Program-made: the position numbers and the translations under genes
NCBI GenBank assembly: GCA_964390725.1
Contig: CAYMIW010000008.1
Coordinates: forward strand, 1 to 64,000
Direction of reading: 5' to 3'
Length of the DNA stretch: 64,000 nucleotides
Origin: JAABTH01 sp964390725
GTDB lineage: Bacteria; Bacillota; Dethiobacteria; DTU022
Shown: piece by piece, positions 26,605 through 36,099 of the stretch
How the letters are laid out: each line of letters begins with the position of its first letter
How positions within the stretch are numbered: position 1 is the first letter of the stretch
Notes under the pieces: model-generated
Told to the model about the DNA's origin: nothing
The model's database searches: none
The model's input: the letters and a program-made list of their open reading frames with translations, nothing else

Positions 26605-26634
26605 TTACCCCCCCTTAACCAGGGGGGTTTTATA
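26605..26634. terminator. Bidirectional terminator between the RDD gene and ftsY
   Basis: A C-run (26608-26614) and a G-run (26622-26627) form a GC-only stem with loop TTAACCA. The plus-strand side is followed by TTTTATATCTTTT. In the minus direction the stem is followed by TAATTTC, with AAAA before it. It serves the convergent RDD gene and the end of the rnc-smc-ftsY unit; the ftsY stop codon overlaps its edge. Confidence 0.75.
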
Positions 26635-27541
26635 TCTTTTCAAGAAGTGCTTCTGCAAACAGGGCTGGATCAAAAGGAGCGAGATCATCAATCTTTTCAC
26701 CGGTGCCGATATAACAAACCGGAATTCCAAGTTTATCCTGGATACCGATAATTATTCCACCACGAGCAGTACCATCCAGCTTTGTAAGGACAAGCCCATT
26801 CAAAGGAAGAGACTTGTTAAAATTTTCTGCCTGGGCCAGGGCGTTTTGGCCAGTTGTTGCATCAACTACCAGCATAACCTGATGTGGTGCACCGGGCATA
26901 GTCCGGTCTATAACACGGTAAATTTTATTTAATTCTTCCATCAGGTTATATTTATTGTGCAAGCGACCGGCAGTGTCACCGATAAGAACATCCACATTCC
27001 TCGCCCTGGCTGAATTAACAGCATCAAAATAAAGGGCGGAAGGGTCGGTGCCACTTTGTTGCTTAATAATATCCGCCCCACTTCTTTCTGCCCAAACCTC
27101 TAGTTGTTCAACAGCTGCTGCCCTAAATGTATCACCGGCAACAAGCATTACTTTCTCACCCCTGGAACTGTAATGGTGAGCCAGTTTGCCGGCAGTTGTT
27201 GTTTTTCCGGATCCGTTTACCCCTACGAGAAGAATAACATAGGGTTTCTGGTTCAATCTGAGCGGAGGTTGAGTTTCTGAGAGCAATGCCTTGATATTAT
27301 CTTTAAAGAGGGTTCCGAATTCATCCCTGTTTTTAATTTTACTGCAGGCAACCTTTTCTTTAAGCTGTTCAATAATTTTCATACTGGTTTCAATGCCCAC
27401 ATCGCCTGTTACCAAGATCTCCTCAAGCTCTTCATAAAATTTTTGATCGAGCTCACCATCTTTTAAAATAGCGTCCAGGCGGCTAATAAAACCATTTTTA
27501 CTACGAGATAGACCGTTTTTAAATTTATCTATCAGGCTCAT
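26630..27541 (-). CDS. ftsY: Signal recognition particle receptor FtsY
   Basis: SRP receptor GTPase at the membrane. It has 303 residues with a short N domain and no long acidic A domain, as in many Gram-positives. G-domain motifs are GVNGSGKTTT (107-114), DTAGRLHNK, TKLDGTARGG and YIGTGEKIDDL. It lies 6 bases downstream of smc, the conserved smc-ftsY pairing, and ends at a strong terminator. Confidence 0.97.
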   Translation of the reverse strand: MSLIDKFKNGLSRSKNGFISRLDAILKDGELDQKFYEELEEILVTGDVGIETSMKIIEQLKEKVACSKIKNRDEFGTLFKDNIKALLSETQPPLRLNQKPYVILLVGVNGSGKTTTAGKLAHHYSSRGEKVMLVAGDTFRAAAVEQLEVWAERSGADIIKQQSGTDPSALYFDAVNSARARNVDVLIGDTAGRLHNKYNLMEELNKIYRVIDRTMPGAPHQVMLVVDATTGQNALAQAENFNKSLPLNGLVLTKLDGTARGGIIIGIQDKLGIPVCYIGTGEKIDDLAPFDPALFAEALLEKI

Positions 27542-27547
27542 CTTTGT

Positions 27548-30500
27548 TTATTTCTCCCCTGCGACCAGATTATCTTCAAGTTTAATAGAAACCAGGCGTG
27601 AAACTCCGGGTTCGGGCATTGTCACACCATAAAGAACTTCTGACTCTTCCATAGTTCTTTTTCGGTGAGTGATCAGGATAAACTGGGCATCTTCAGCATT
27701 ATCTTTCAGAAACCCTGTGAAACGGGTAAGGTTGGCATCGTCTAGCATCGATTCGACTTCATCAAGCAAATAAAATGGCGCTGGTTTAAAGCGCAATATT
27801 GCAAATACAAGAGCAATCGCAATCAGCACTTTTTCTCCCCCGGAAAATAAGGTAATATTCTGCAGTTTTTTACCTGGGGGCTGGGCAATTATTTCAATCC
27901 CGGATTCAAGAATATTACTTTCATCGGTTAATTTTAGCGATACCTTTCCACCCTGAAACAACGACTGAAATGTATTATTAAAGTTTTCGTTAATCTGGTC
28001 GAAAGCCCGGTTAAAAAAATACTCCATTCGCTGATCAATTTCAGCGAGAACTCTATTTAGTGATGCTTCTCCTTTTAATAAATCTTCTTTCTGTTCCTCC
28101 AGGAAGCTAATTCTCTCTTCCAACCTGGATAATTCCTCAATTGCTCCAAGATTAACCTCACCAAGAGCATCCAAATCCTCTTTCAGGTTCTCAATCTCCA
28201 TTTTACCTGTCTCTGGATTATATTCATCCTCAAGGTCAAGAACTACTAGAGTTTTAAATAGTTCCCTGAACCTGATCTCCTGGTAATTAACCTCGGTTTG
28301 TAATCTTGTCTGTTCAACTGAAAGCTGCCGTTCCCGTTTTTCACGCCTTGACAGCTGAGTCTGCCTGCGCCGTTCATCTTCTTCCATCTCAATCAAAGCT
28401 GCTTCTGTTTGATCAACCTCTTCAACAATTTTTTCCAAAGTAATAATAAGCTCGGCTCTCTGGTCATTCAAACCCTCAAGTTTGTCAGACAGCTCCTGCT
28501 GTAGTGTTTTATTGTCTGCCAAATCCTTGTTGTATTTAAGAGTTGCTCTTTCTTTTTCGGCTTTTTCATCGTTTGGCTTAATAAGATTTTCTTCAAGCTC
28601 AGAGATCCTGGCTTTTAATGATTCCCGTTGTTCCCTGCAGGAACTAATTTGCACCAGTGTGTCTGTTATCGACTGTTCCAGTTTATTTTTCTCATCAAGA
28701 AACTGACGATGGTCATGTTTTAATGCTTCAAGATTTTCTTCAAGATCGCTCGATTTTTTCTTGCTATTTTCAATCTCTGACCTGTATTTGTCCAACCTAT
28801 CTCTAATTTCATCTACCTCGCTGCTTAATTCTGAGCGAGTTTGGATTTCCTCTGTAATTTTAGCTTCTATTGTTTCTTTTTCAATAACAGAGCGCTCCAT
28901 ATCGCGCTTTACTAAAGATATATTTTCTGTAATTTTATTGTTTTCACCCGCTATGCTGTTGAAATCATTCTGCATTTTTTCCAATTCGTCTTTTATGTTT
29001 AAAACAATCCCTGAAACTTCTTTATATTGTTTTTCAAGCAATGCATGATCCTTCTGCAGTTCTTCAATTTCCCTGCGCCTGCCCAGTGGCATACCGGCGT
29101 TCCTCTTTGGCAGACTTCCACCCCGCATGACACCACCCGGGTTAATCATTTCTCCGTCCAGAGTTACTACTTTGCAGCTATAACTGACAAATCGAGCTGC
29201 TTTTGAAGCATCTTCGAGAGAGCGGCAGATTAAAACAGACGAAAGCAAATAATCTACCGCCTTGCAGTAAGATTGATCTACCTTAACCAGTTCAGATGCT
29301 TTACCTATTACACCTTTTAAGTCACGCCAACCGGGATATCTCTCCAGGGGACTGGCAGGATGGTGAAGAATATCGAGGGGTAAAAATGTTGCCCAACCTT
29401 TGTTCTGTTCCTTCAGGTATTTAATAGCACCCTGTACATCTTTTTCTGTTTTAGCTACCAGGTACTGCATGCTTGACCCCAGGGCAGATTCTATGGCCTG
29501 AACGTGTTCGCTTTCAACTTTGATCAGATCAGCTACAGGCCCGACAATACCCGGTGCCCGGGGTCCTGCCTGCACTATTTCTTTAACTCCGCGGTAATAA
29601 CCGGTTAGGGCAGCATCCTGTTCTTTTAAAAGATTCAATCTCCCTGAAACACTGTTTAGCTTTTCTCTTATTTTTTGTTCATAGTCTATTTGTTCGGTCA
29701 ATTTATCACTAAGAGCTTCCTGGCCGGTTTTATTTCTCTTTATCGCCTCTTCGCCTTCAACCAGGGATTCCTGCAATTGTTTGATCTTCATTTCCAGGGT
29801 ATCTATGTTTGCAGTGTAACTTTTTTGTTTCTCTTTAAGCTTATTTTCTTCAAGCTGCGTATTCTTCAACTGCTCCTGCAAGCGCTCCAGATGCCGGCTT
29901 AGTTCAGTTACCGTTACTGTAGCCGCTGCACGATGAGCTTCTGCTTTATATATATCTTCCTGCAATCGTTCAATTTTGTTGGCAGCCTCACTCTGTTCCA
30001 GCATATGCAACCGTTCACGCTGCTGTTTTAAAATTTCTTCTAAGCTGCTGTACTCATTATTTTTTACCAGCAAATCATCTTCAGCGCGGGATCTACGCTC
30101 AACTATATCCGCCTTGATTTGATCCAGCTGCTTTATTCGGTTTGCATTCTGGTCCAACTGCTCTTTGTAGTGAAGCTCGCGCTCCCTGAGCAGCTTCAGT
30201 TCACTCTCCTGTTGTTCATAATAACGAACCAGTTGATTTAATTTTTGTTCCTCTTCTTTTTTCACGGTTTTATTGTCAGCCAGGTTATTCTTCAAATCCT
30301 GCAGCGCTTTTTCCTGCTGACCTCTTTTGGATGCCGAGCTTAAGAGGGCATCGTTAACTGATTGGAGCTGTCGGTTAACTTTATCAAGCTGTTCGCGTGT
30401 TTGTATGAGTTGGAATGATAATAGCTTTTTTTCTTCCCCTTCAACCTGCTGCTGCAAACGTCTGTATTCTCTTGTTACCTCAGCCTGTTCCTGGAGCGGT

Positions 30501-31108
30501 TCTATTTGTGTTCCCAGTTCATAGACAAGATCCTGGACCCTGATTAAGTTATCCCGAGTTTCATCAAGACGGCGCCTGGCTTCTTTTTTGCGCATCTTGT
30601 ACTTTAATATACCGGCAGCCTCTTCAAATATTTCCCGTCTTTCTTCAGGGCGGCTATTAATTATTTCATCTACCCGCCCCTGGCCAATTACTGAATATAC
30701 CTCTTTGCCAATCCCGGTATCCATAAACATTTCAGTTATATCTTTTAAACGACATGGAGTTTTATTGATGTAGTACTCACTATCCCCGTTTCGGAATAGA
30801 CGCCTGGTAATAGTGACTTCATCATAATCAAGATTCAGGTAATCTGCAGCGCCGCCAAAGGTGAGCGACACTTCAGCAAAATTCAGCGGTTTGCGACTAT
30901 CGCTGCCGGAAAAAATTATCTCTTCCATGCGTGAACCACGCAGCGATTTAACACTCTGTTCTCCAAGTGCCCAGCGAACAGCATCAACTATATTACTCTT
31001 ACCGCAACCGTTTGGCCCGATAATTGCTGATATGCCTTCGCCAAGGATCAGTTCTGATTTCTCAGCAAAAGATTTAAAACCATAAAGCTCCATACTTTTT
31101 AAATGCAA
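27548..31108 (-). CDS. smc: Chromosome partition protein SMC
   Basis: Structural maintenance of chromosomes ATPase of 1186 residues. The N-terminal head has Walker A GPNGCGKSN; two long coiled coils flank a hinge at roughly residues 520-650 (GVIGKASELVKV ... GGVMRGGS). The C-terminal head has the signature FSGGEKVLIAIAL and Walker B YLLDEVESMLDD. It starts at TTG with GAGGAG 8 bases upstream. It forms condensin with ScpA and ScpB, which are not in the window. It lies 41 bases after rnc and 6 bases before ftsY. Confidence 0.97.
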   Translation of the reverse strand: MHLKSMELYGFKSFAEKSELILGEGISAIIGPNGCGKSNIVDAVRWALGEQSVKSLRGSRMEEIIFSGSDSRKPLNFAEVSLTFGGAADYLNLDYDEVTITRRLFRNGDSEYYINKTPCRLKDITEMFMDTGIGKEVYSVIGQGRVDEIINSRPEERREIFEEAAGILKYKMRKKEARRRLDETRDNLIRVQDLVYELGTQIEPLQEQAEVTREYRRLQQQVEGEEKKLLSFQLIQTREQLDKVNRQLQSVNDALLSSASKRGQQEKALQDLKNNLADNKTVKKEEEQKLNQLVRYYEQQESELKLLRERELHYKEQLDQNANRIKQLDQIKADIVERRSRAEDDLLVKNNEYSSLEEILKQQRERLHMLEQSEAANKIERLQEDIYKAEAHRAAATVTVTELSRHLERLQEQLKNTQLEENKLKEKQKSYTANIDTLEMKIKQLQESLVEGEEAIKRNKTGQEALSDKLTEQIDYEQKIREKLNSVSGRLNLLKEQDAALTGYYRGVKEIVQAGPRAPGIVGPVADLIKVESEHVQAIESALGSSMQYLVAKTEKDVQGAIKYLKEQNKGWATFLPLDILHHPASPLERYPGWRDLKGVIGKASELVKVDQSYCKAVDYLLSSVLICRSLEDASKAARFVSYSCKVVTLDGEMINPGGVMRGGSLPKRNAGMPLGRRREIEELQKDHALLEKQYKEVSGIVLNIKDELEKMQNDFNSIAGENNKITENISLVKRDMERSVIEKETIEAKITEEIQTRSELSSEVDEIRDRLDKYRSEIENSKKKSSDLEENLEALKHDHRQFLDEKNKLEQSITDTLVQISSCREQRESLKARISELEENLIKPNDEKAEKERATLKYNKDLADNKTLQQELSDKLEGLNDQRAELIITLEKIVEEVDQTEAALIEMEEDERRRQTQLSRREKRERQLSVEQTRLQTEVNYQEIRFRELFKTLVVLDLEDEYNPETGKMEIENLKEDLDALGEVNLGAIEELSRLEERISFLEEQKEDLLKGEASLNRVLAEIDQRMEYFFNRAFDQINENFNNTFQSLFQGGKVSLKLTDESNILESGIEIIAQPPGKKLQNITLFSGGEKVLIAIALVFAILRFKPAPFYLLDEVESMLDDANLTRFTGFLKDNAEDAQFILITHRKRTMEESEVLYGVTMPEPGVSRLVSIKLEDNLVAGEK

Positions 31109-31149
31109 TTGCCATGCTCCTCACTGATTAAACATAACAGTTAATATGT

Positions 31150-31845
31150 TTAAGGCGTTAACTTGCCCCACGCTTCTTTTGCCGCTCCCTGCTCCGCTTC
31201 TTTTTTACTGTGTCCTTTACCGCGACCAACAACATCATCAACGATGATAACTTCTGCTTCAAATATTTTGTTATGATCGGGACCGCTTTCATTAATAATG
31301 CGATAGACTGGCGTTTTTAAAAACCTGGCCTGGGAAAATTCTTGTAAAAGAGTCTTATAGTCTCTTCTGAGAACCCCTTCCTGCAGTTCGATCAGGACAG
31401 GCTGAAATAATCCGAGGACATGTATCCTGCACTGTTCAAGGCCAAGATCGAGATAAAGAGCCCCGATCAAGGCCTCAACAGCGTCACTTAACAGTGAAGG
31501 TCTGCTTGCTCCCCCACCAACTATTTCACCACGTCCCAGTCGGATAAACTTTCCCAGGTTAATCCTGTATGCTAACCTGGCCAGGGAAGCTTCACATACA
31601 AGATCAGCTCTGAGTTTGGTTAACTTCCCTTCTGGAAGTTGTGGGTATTGTTCATAAAGATAATCACTGATTACCAATTCCAGGACAGCATCGCCCAGGA
31701 ACTCAAGCCTTTCATTATTAGCCCTCCGATGTCCTTTTTCGTGAGCATAAGAACTATGGGTCAATGCTTGTTCATATAATAAATAATTATTCCCGTTCCA
31801 TCCCAGTTCCAGTAAAAATTGCTTCACTTTTTCAGACCAAATCAT
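31150..31845 (-). CDS. rnc: Ribonuclease III
   Basis: Double-strand-specific RNase for rRNA and mRNA processing. The signature NERLEFLGDAVLELV is at about residues 44-58 and the second acidic site in SDAVEALIGALYLD. The C-terminal double-stranded RNA-binding domain ends GHSKKEAEQGAAKEAW. The ATG at 31845 has AAGG 8 bases upstream and gives 231 residues; an ATG six codons upstream is in frame but poorly placed. It precedes smc as in most Firmicutes. Confidence 0.96.
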   Translation of the reverse strand: MIWSEKVKQFLLELGWNGNNYLLYEQALTHSSYAHEKGHRRANNERLEFLGDAVLELVISDYLYEQYPQLPEGKLTKLRADLVCEASLARLAYRINLGKFIRLGRGEIVGGGASRPSLLSDAVEALIGALYLDLGLEQCRIHVLGLFQPVLIELQEGVLRRDYKTLLQEFSQARFLKTPVYRIINESGPDHNKIFEAEVIIVDDVVGRGKGHSKKEAEQGAAKEAWGKLTP

Positions 31846-31863
31846 CCGGGTTCCCTTCTGCAT

Positions 31864-32221
31864 AATTCAGTTAATTTGAAATTACACTTTGCCTGTATTA
31901 TTACAGTCCAGGTATTCTGAGTCATCACTAACGGTAATAACCTCTCAATTTGCCTGGTTTTTATTAGCAGTACATGAGCCAGGCCTGCATTAAATCAGGC
32001 CTGTATTGTAATATATAACCTGCCAATTAAAAAATAATTTCTTCGGCATGTTCATTACCATCAACACCTTGCACCCCAAGGTGAAAGATACTGACAGGCT
32101 CTTCCGAATTCTCAGTTGAAACGGAAATGCCTTTCCTTCCCCCAGCTCTGTATAGTCAGAAGATGTTTTCGCACTGATGGTATTGATTGATGCTTTTTTC
32201 ACTATCTCACCCCGGCTGATA
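31864..32221 (-). other. Gene-poor stretch between acpP and rnc with a possible coding remnant
   Basis: No convincing gene was found in about 358 bases, at the place where fabF is usual. A short frame from within the acpP end (31990-32238, 82 codons) has no recognisable motif. A change of frame near 32125 would join its first part to a different frame that reads EEPVSIFHLGVQGV and NEHAEEIIF before a stop, which looks more protein-like. This may be a frameshifted remnant of an unknown small gene; support is weak. Confidence 0.3.
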
Positions 32222-32449
32222 TTATGCTTTTGACTCAATATATCTCACAACATCGCCAATAGTTTTGATATTCTCTATCTCCTGATCGGATATCTCAAGA
32301 TCAAACTCTTCTTCAAGAGCCATCACCAGTTCAACTATATCCAATGAATCAGCATCAATATCTTCAAAAGTTGTATCAAGGGTTAATTTATCAATACTAA
32401 CTTCAAGTTGATCTACGACAATATTTTTAACCTTGCTTTCAACGCTCAC
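32222..32449 (-). CDS. acpP: Acyl carrier protein
   Basis: Carries acyl chains on a 4'-phosphopantetheine arm attached to Ser35 in the DADSLDIVEL motif. The acidic 75-residue protein has the four-helix ACP pattern. GGAGGTGAT precedes the ATG. It lies between plsX and rnc, but fabH, fabD, fabG and fabF, usual in this cluster, are not present; 241 bases without a gene separate it from plsX. Confidence 0.96.
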   Translation of the reverse strand: MSVESKVKNIVVDQLEVSIDKLTLDTTFEDIDADSLDIVELVMALEEEFDLEISDQEIENIKTIGDVVRYIESKA

Positions 32450-32690
32450 TAAATCACCTCCCTTGCAATAGTTTTCCTTACTGTATTCAACTGTTTCAGT
32501 TTATCATATTATCATTTATGGATCATCAATAGGTTACCTTTAATTCACTACTAACCTGTTATGATTGACCTCACCGGTCTACATTAATAAATAGTATATC
32601 AATTCTCCTCAAATGATCAATACAGGGCAGACCTGTTTAAAAAATACCTTTATCTAATCCGACAAATCACACCGGTAACCGTACAATAAT

Positions 32691-33728
32691 TTATTCCCCT
32701 GTATCAACCTTTGTTGTAATTGCAATGTCACACAGAGAGCGCTGAAGTAAATCTGCTACTTTTTTCTTTACAAATGGGTGCGCCTGTCTGATTAATGCCT
32801 GTTCTATTGATCTTGCTTTTGATGAACCATGACATTTTATGCACAAACCATTAACCCCAAGCAGCGGTGCCCCTCCGTAACCGGAAGAATCAACTTTTTG
32901 AAGCAGGCCTAAAAAAACAGGTTGTAAAAGATAAGCACCCAGTTTATAGCGCAGTTTTGTCTTTATCCCGCTTCTGAAATAATTTAGGATAGCCCGGGAA
33001 AGCCCTTCAGAAGTTTTAAGAAATATATTGCCAACAAAACCATCGCATACAACAACATCTGCCGTATTATAAAATGCATCAGTCCCTTCAATATTTCCAC
33101 AAAAGCCAGGAAGATGTTTTTCCAGTAACGGATATGCTTTTTTTACCTGTGCATTACCCTTATTCGACTCCGTGCCAATATTTAATAAGCCAACCCTCGG
33201 TTCCTTTATTCCTAGAACCTGCTGAGCATAAAGCCTGCCCATAAAAGCATACTGCAGGAGTTGTTCTGAACTGGCATCCATGTTTGCCCCGACATCAAGG
33301 AATAGGACCGGTTGTCCGCCAAAACTCGGCATTGGCGTAAGTAAAGCCGGTCTGCTGATTCCTTCTACCCTGCCCAAAAATAACAGGCTAGCTGCCATCA
33401 AAGCTCCTGTATTCCCGGCGCTTAATGCAGCGTCCGCGTACCCGGAGGAAACCATTTGAATGGTTTTAACCATTGAAGAATTTTTTTTCCTGCGTATTGA
33501 TAGTCCGGGATCATCATCATTCTCAATCACTTCATCGGTATGAACTGTATCAATACGATCTGCAGGATAATCTTCTTTTTCAAGGATTGAATTTATTTTT
33601 TTCAGATCACCGATCAGGACAAGATTTAGATCTTCTAACGAAGAAAGCGCCGATAATGCGCCCCTGACTATTTCTTCGGGCGCGTTATCACCGCCCATTG
33701 CATCAACTGCCACCTTAACCAAGTTCAT
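32691..33728 (-). CDS. plsX: Phosphate acyltransferase PlsX
   Basis: Converts acyl-ACP to acyl-phosphate, the first step of phospholipid synthesis by the PlsX/PlsY route. The 345-residue protein begins KVAVDAMGGDNAPEEIV and contains LLNIGTESNKGN and DGFVGNIFLKTSEG, all characteristic. GTG and ATG are adjacent at the start; the ATG is used. It is separated from rpmF by a long perfect hairpin. No fapR or fab genes flank it. Confidence 0.95.
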   Translation of the reverse strand: MNLVKVAVDAMGGDNAPEEIVRGALSALSSLEDLNLVLIGDLKKINSILEKEDYPADRIDTVHTDEVIENDDDPGLSIRRKKNSSMVKTIQMVSSGYADAALSAGNTGALMAASLLFLGRVEGISRPALLTPMPSFGGQPVLFLDVGANMDASSEQLLQYAFMGRLYAQQVLGIKEPRVGLLNIGTESNKGNAQVKKAYPLLEKHLPGFCGNIEGTDAFYNTADVVVCDGFVGNIFLKTSEGLSRAILNYFRSGIKTKLRYKLGAYLLQPVFLGLLQKVDSSGYGGAPLLGVNGLCIKCHGSSKARSIEQALIRQAHPFVKKKVADLLQRSLCDIAITTKVDTGE

Positions 33729-33759
33729 CACTTCCCTAAAGCCGGTATTCCGACAGATA

Positions 33760-33798
33760 CAGTACGCCCCTTATACTTACGTTATAAGGGGCGTACTG
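33760..33798 (-). promoter_or_regulatory. Perfect 16-bp hairpin between rpmF and plsX
   Basis: Arms 33760-33775 and 33783-33798 are exact reverse complements with a 7-base loop. The structure begins 5 bases after the rpmF stop codon. There is no U-run on either side, so a simple intrinsic terminator is unlikely. RNase processing, transcript stabilisation or a protein operator are possible. It does not resemble the FapR site as I know it. Confidence 0.6.
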
Positions 33799-33803
33799 AA
33801 CAA

Positions 33804-33980
33804 CTATTGCACTTTTACAGCTTCCCGATTATTATAATAACCGCAATTCAAACATACCCGGTGGGTTGGCTTCAGTTCATGACACTGCGGACAAGGAACC
33901 AGTCTGGGTACAGATAGTTTATTTTGAGCCCTTCTCATATTCCGCTTAGACTTTGAAGTTCTTCTCTTGGGTACTGCCAC
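33804..33980 (-). CDS. rpmF: 50S ribosomal protein L32
   Basis: Short basic protein of 58 residues beginning AVPKRRTSKSKRNMRRA, the L32 hallmark. Four cysteines (CPQCHEL and CLNCGYY) mark the zinc-binding form. It starts at GTG with AAGGAGGGG upstream. It lies 22 bases after yceD, the conserved yceD-rpmF pair that leads into plsX. Confidence 0.96.
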   Translation of the reverse strand: MAVPKRRTSKSKRNMRRAQNKLSVPRLVPCPQCHELKPTHRVCLNCGYYNNREAVKVQ

Positions 33981-34002
33981 AATTACCCCTCCTTAATCAT
34001 AT

Positions 34003-34533
34003 TCAGCTACCTGAGCTAAACTCTTTTAATTTTAGCAGCCTTGGATCTACTTTTCGATGATCAATATTGCACCTACAAGAACTGCGATTTAAATTTGTCC
34101 CACACTTCGGACAGAGCCCTTTACAATCCGGCATGCAGATCGGGCTGTAATCCTGAGCCAGAATAATCTGCTGGCGAATATATTCATCAAGGTATAAATA
34201 ATCACCTTTAATTGTTAAACTGTTTGCCGCTTCAAAAGATAAATTATTTAAATCGTCACCACTGTCTACTTCGTGAGATAGAGTAAACGTCTCAGAAAAT
34301 TCGGCTTTAATATTTTTTTGAAAAGAATCCAGGCACCTCGAGCATTCGCAGCCATTTACTGCTTCAAGATTGCCCCTGATCACGATCTGATCACTGCTGT
34401 AAGAAGCCCTCAACTTTAACGAAAGGTTACCACCCTGTGGAAAATCATCATAACAATCCCGCAGGTCCATATTAAACTGGTATTCTAGAGCTTCGCCTTT
34501 AGCTTTTTTTACTTCCGGTATATATATTCGCAT
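34003..34533 (-). CDS. yceD: YceD family (DUF177) protein
   Basis: Protein of 176 residues encoded upstream of rpmF, as in most bacteria; in plants the homologue is tied to 23S rRNA accumulation. The core has CECSRCLDSFQ, and a C-terminal cysteine-rich segment (CMPDCKGLCPKCGTNL, CRC) could bind zinc. The ATG at 34533 has GGGGTG 6 bases upstream; a GTG three codons earlier is also in frame. Function in bacteria is not firmly established. Confidence 0.9.
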   Translation of the reverse strand: MRIYIPEVKKAKGEALEYQFNMDLRDCYDDFPQGGNLSLKLRASYSSDQIVIRGNLEAVNGCECSRCLDSFQKNIKAEFSETFTLSHEVDSGDDLNNLSFEAANSLTIKGDYLYLDEYIRQQIILAQDYSPICMPDCKGLCPKCGTNLNRSSCRCNIDHRKVDPRLLKLKEFSSGS

Positions 34534-34643
34534 CAGTTGCACCCCAAAAAAGCTAAAGTAATTATATAGACCATGAATTTCTTTGTCAACATGGGACCTA
34601 AAGCCAAGGAGACCTGTTGTTGGAGATGAAGCCCGGAGTAATC

Positions 34644-35060
34644 TTAGAAGGTAACTCCATCGATTCCTTCATCCACTACTCCAGATACTTCTGTAAATAC
34701 AATCATAATGCGATTGGGAAGACAAACGATACTTTCATAATCATAATTGATCCAGCCTGTGTGTGAACATATTGCGTTGGGGCACAGTTCTTCTCCCAGG
34801 GGTAGCATTCTAATTTTACCATCTTCTATTTCTAGGCGAGCCGTATGCTGGTTATTATTCCCAAACTGAAAAGTATAGTCATATGATTCACCCGGCGCAA
34901 GTGAAATCTCCGCTACCTGTTTATTCTCCACATATATAGTGGCATATTTTCTTTCAGCAGCGTCGGCTTTCTGAATGTTAAACCAAAACCCTGAAATACC
35001 CCAGACAAATATTAAGGCAATAATTATAAAGTCTGCAATTTTAAATTTTAATTTTTCCAT
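34644..35060 (-). CDS. NusG domain II-containing membrane-anchored protein
   Basis: Protein of about 138 residues with an N-terminal membrane segment (ADFIIIALIFVWGISGFWF) and an extracytoplasmic domain. That domain has two cysteine stretches, LCPNAICSHTGWI and VCLPNRIMI, the pattern seen in NusG-domain-II proteins often encoded with Gx-type transporters. No such transporter lies nearby. The ATG at 35060 follows GGGTG; longer in-frame starts would put residues before the membrane helix. The role is unknown. It lies alone, 110 bases before yceD. Confidence 0.75.
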   Translation of the reverse strand: MEKLKFKIADFIIIALIFVWGISGFWFNIQKADAAERKYATIYVENKQVAEISLAPGESYDYTFQFGNNNQHTARLEIEDGKIRMLPLGEELCPNAICSHTGWINYDYESIVCLPNRIMIVFTEVSGVVDEGIDGVTF

Positions 35061-35337
35061 TTTAATAGTCACCCAAAATTTATTATAACACATCATGAAA
35101 TCAAACATTAGTCATTATTTATAATCGTTTATTTTATTAAGATTCCACCCTATTAAACCTTTAATACATAATTAAAACAAAATTTTATTGCACCAATATG
35201 ATCCTGTATATTTTCATGCGTATTTCACCCGTTTATATTACGAGTTTAGGCGAGATATGTTATGATAGCATAAGGAATTATATCTCAGTTTAAAACAAAT
35301 AACACTTATAATTGCATCATTATGTGGAGGTGCTTCC

Positions 35338-35949
35338 GTGAGTTCTTCAGAACTTATCAGTAGTGAACAACAGGACCTGTTAAAAGAATTGGCTAATATA
35401 GGCGTGGGTAACGCTGTTACATCCCTTTCATCCATGCTCGGCGATCAGCCTATCGATATGGCTGTTCCAGTTGTTAAAGTAACGCCGCTGCAGGATGTGC
35501 CCGATTCATTCGGTGATCCCGAAAGTACTGTAGCCGCATCTTTTTGTGAAGCAGATTGTCCGGCTCTCGGCCTTGTCCTGGTTTTTGTCTTACCCCTGGA
35601 TGCAGCCGAAAATATGATAAACAAGATGCTCCCTGAAGGTGCCGATGATAGTGATGAAATGAAACGTTCAGTTTTGATGGAGCTGGGTAATATAATTACC
35701 GGTTCTTATTTGAGCGCCCTTTCTTTCATGACGAATTTAACCTTTAACGCCTCTCCCCCGAGGCTGGGCATTGATATGGCCGGGGCAATCCTGGGTACAG
35801 TTATTGCTGAAACAAAAACTGTAGACGATCAGATTATTCTTTTAAAAACCGAGCTTGCAATTGAAAGTGAAGGCATCCAGGGCAGCGTATTAATTCTGCC
35901 CGACAGCGGTTCCCTTGTTACATTATTTGAATATCTCGGGGCAATGTAA
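35338..35949 (+). CDS. CheC-like phosphatase
   Basis: CheC/CheX/FliY family protein of 203 residues; such proteins dephosphorylate CheY-P. Both family motifs are present: LLKELANIGVGNAVTSLSSM near the N-terminus and LMELGNIITGSYLSALSF in the middle, each with the catalytic Glu and Asn. GTG start with GGAGG 7 bases upstream. No other chemotaxis gene lies in the window, so it may act on a response regulator elsewhere. It is followed at about 150 bases by a penicillin-binding protein gene. Confidence 0.85.
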   Translation: MSSSELISSEQQDLLKELANIGVGNAVTSLSSMLGDQPIDMAVPVVKVTPLQDVPDSFGDPESTVAASFCEADCPALGLVLVFVLPLDAAENMINKMLPEGADDSDEMKRSVLMELGNIITGSYLSALSFMTNLTFNASPPRLGIDMAGAILGTVIAETKTVDDQIILLKTELAIESEGIQGSVLILPDSGSLVTLFEYLGAM

Positions 35950-36099
35950 AAGAGGAAGCTAAAATATATTCGGTCCATTAGGACAATATTTGCATGACCC
36001 CTGAATCATCAATCCAGAATTATAACAGGCCTTCAATATGTTATAATCGGGGGAGATGATTTTTTGTTTAAAGTTAGTTTTAAGGAGGCATATGTAGCT

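Noticed and set aside
27548..31108. SMC Walker B variant DEVES instead of DEVDA
   Set aside because: A Glu at this place is common in Firmicutes SMC (for example DEVEA in Bacillus); catalytic residues are intact.
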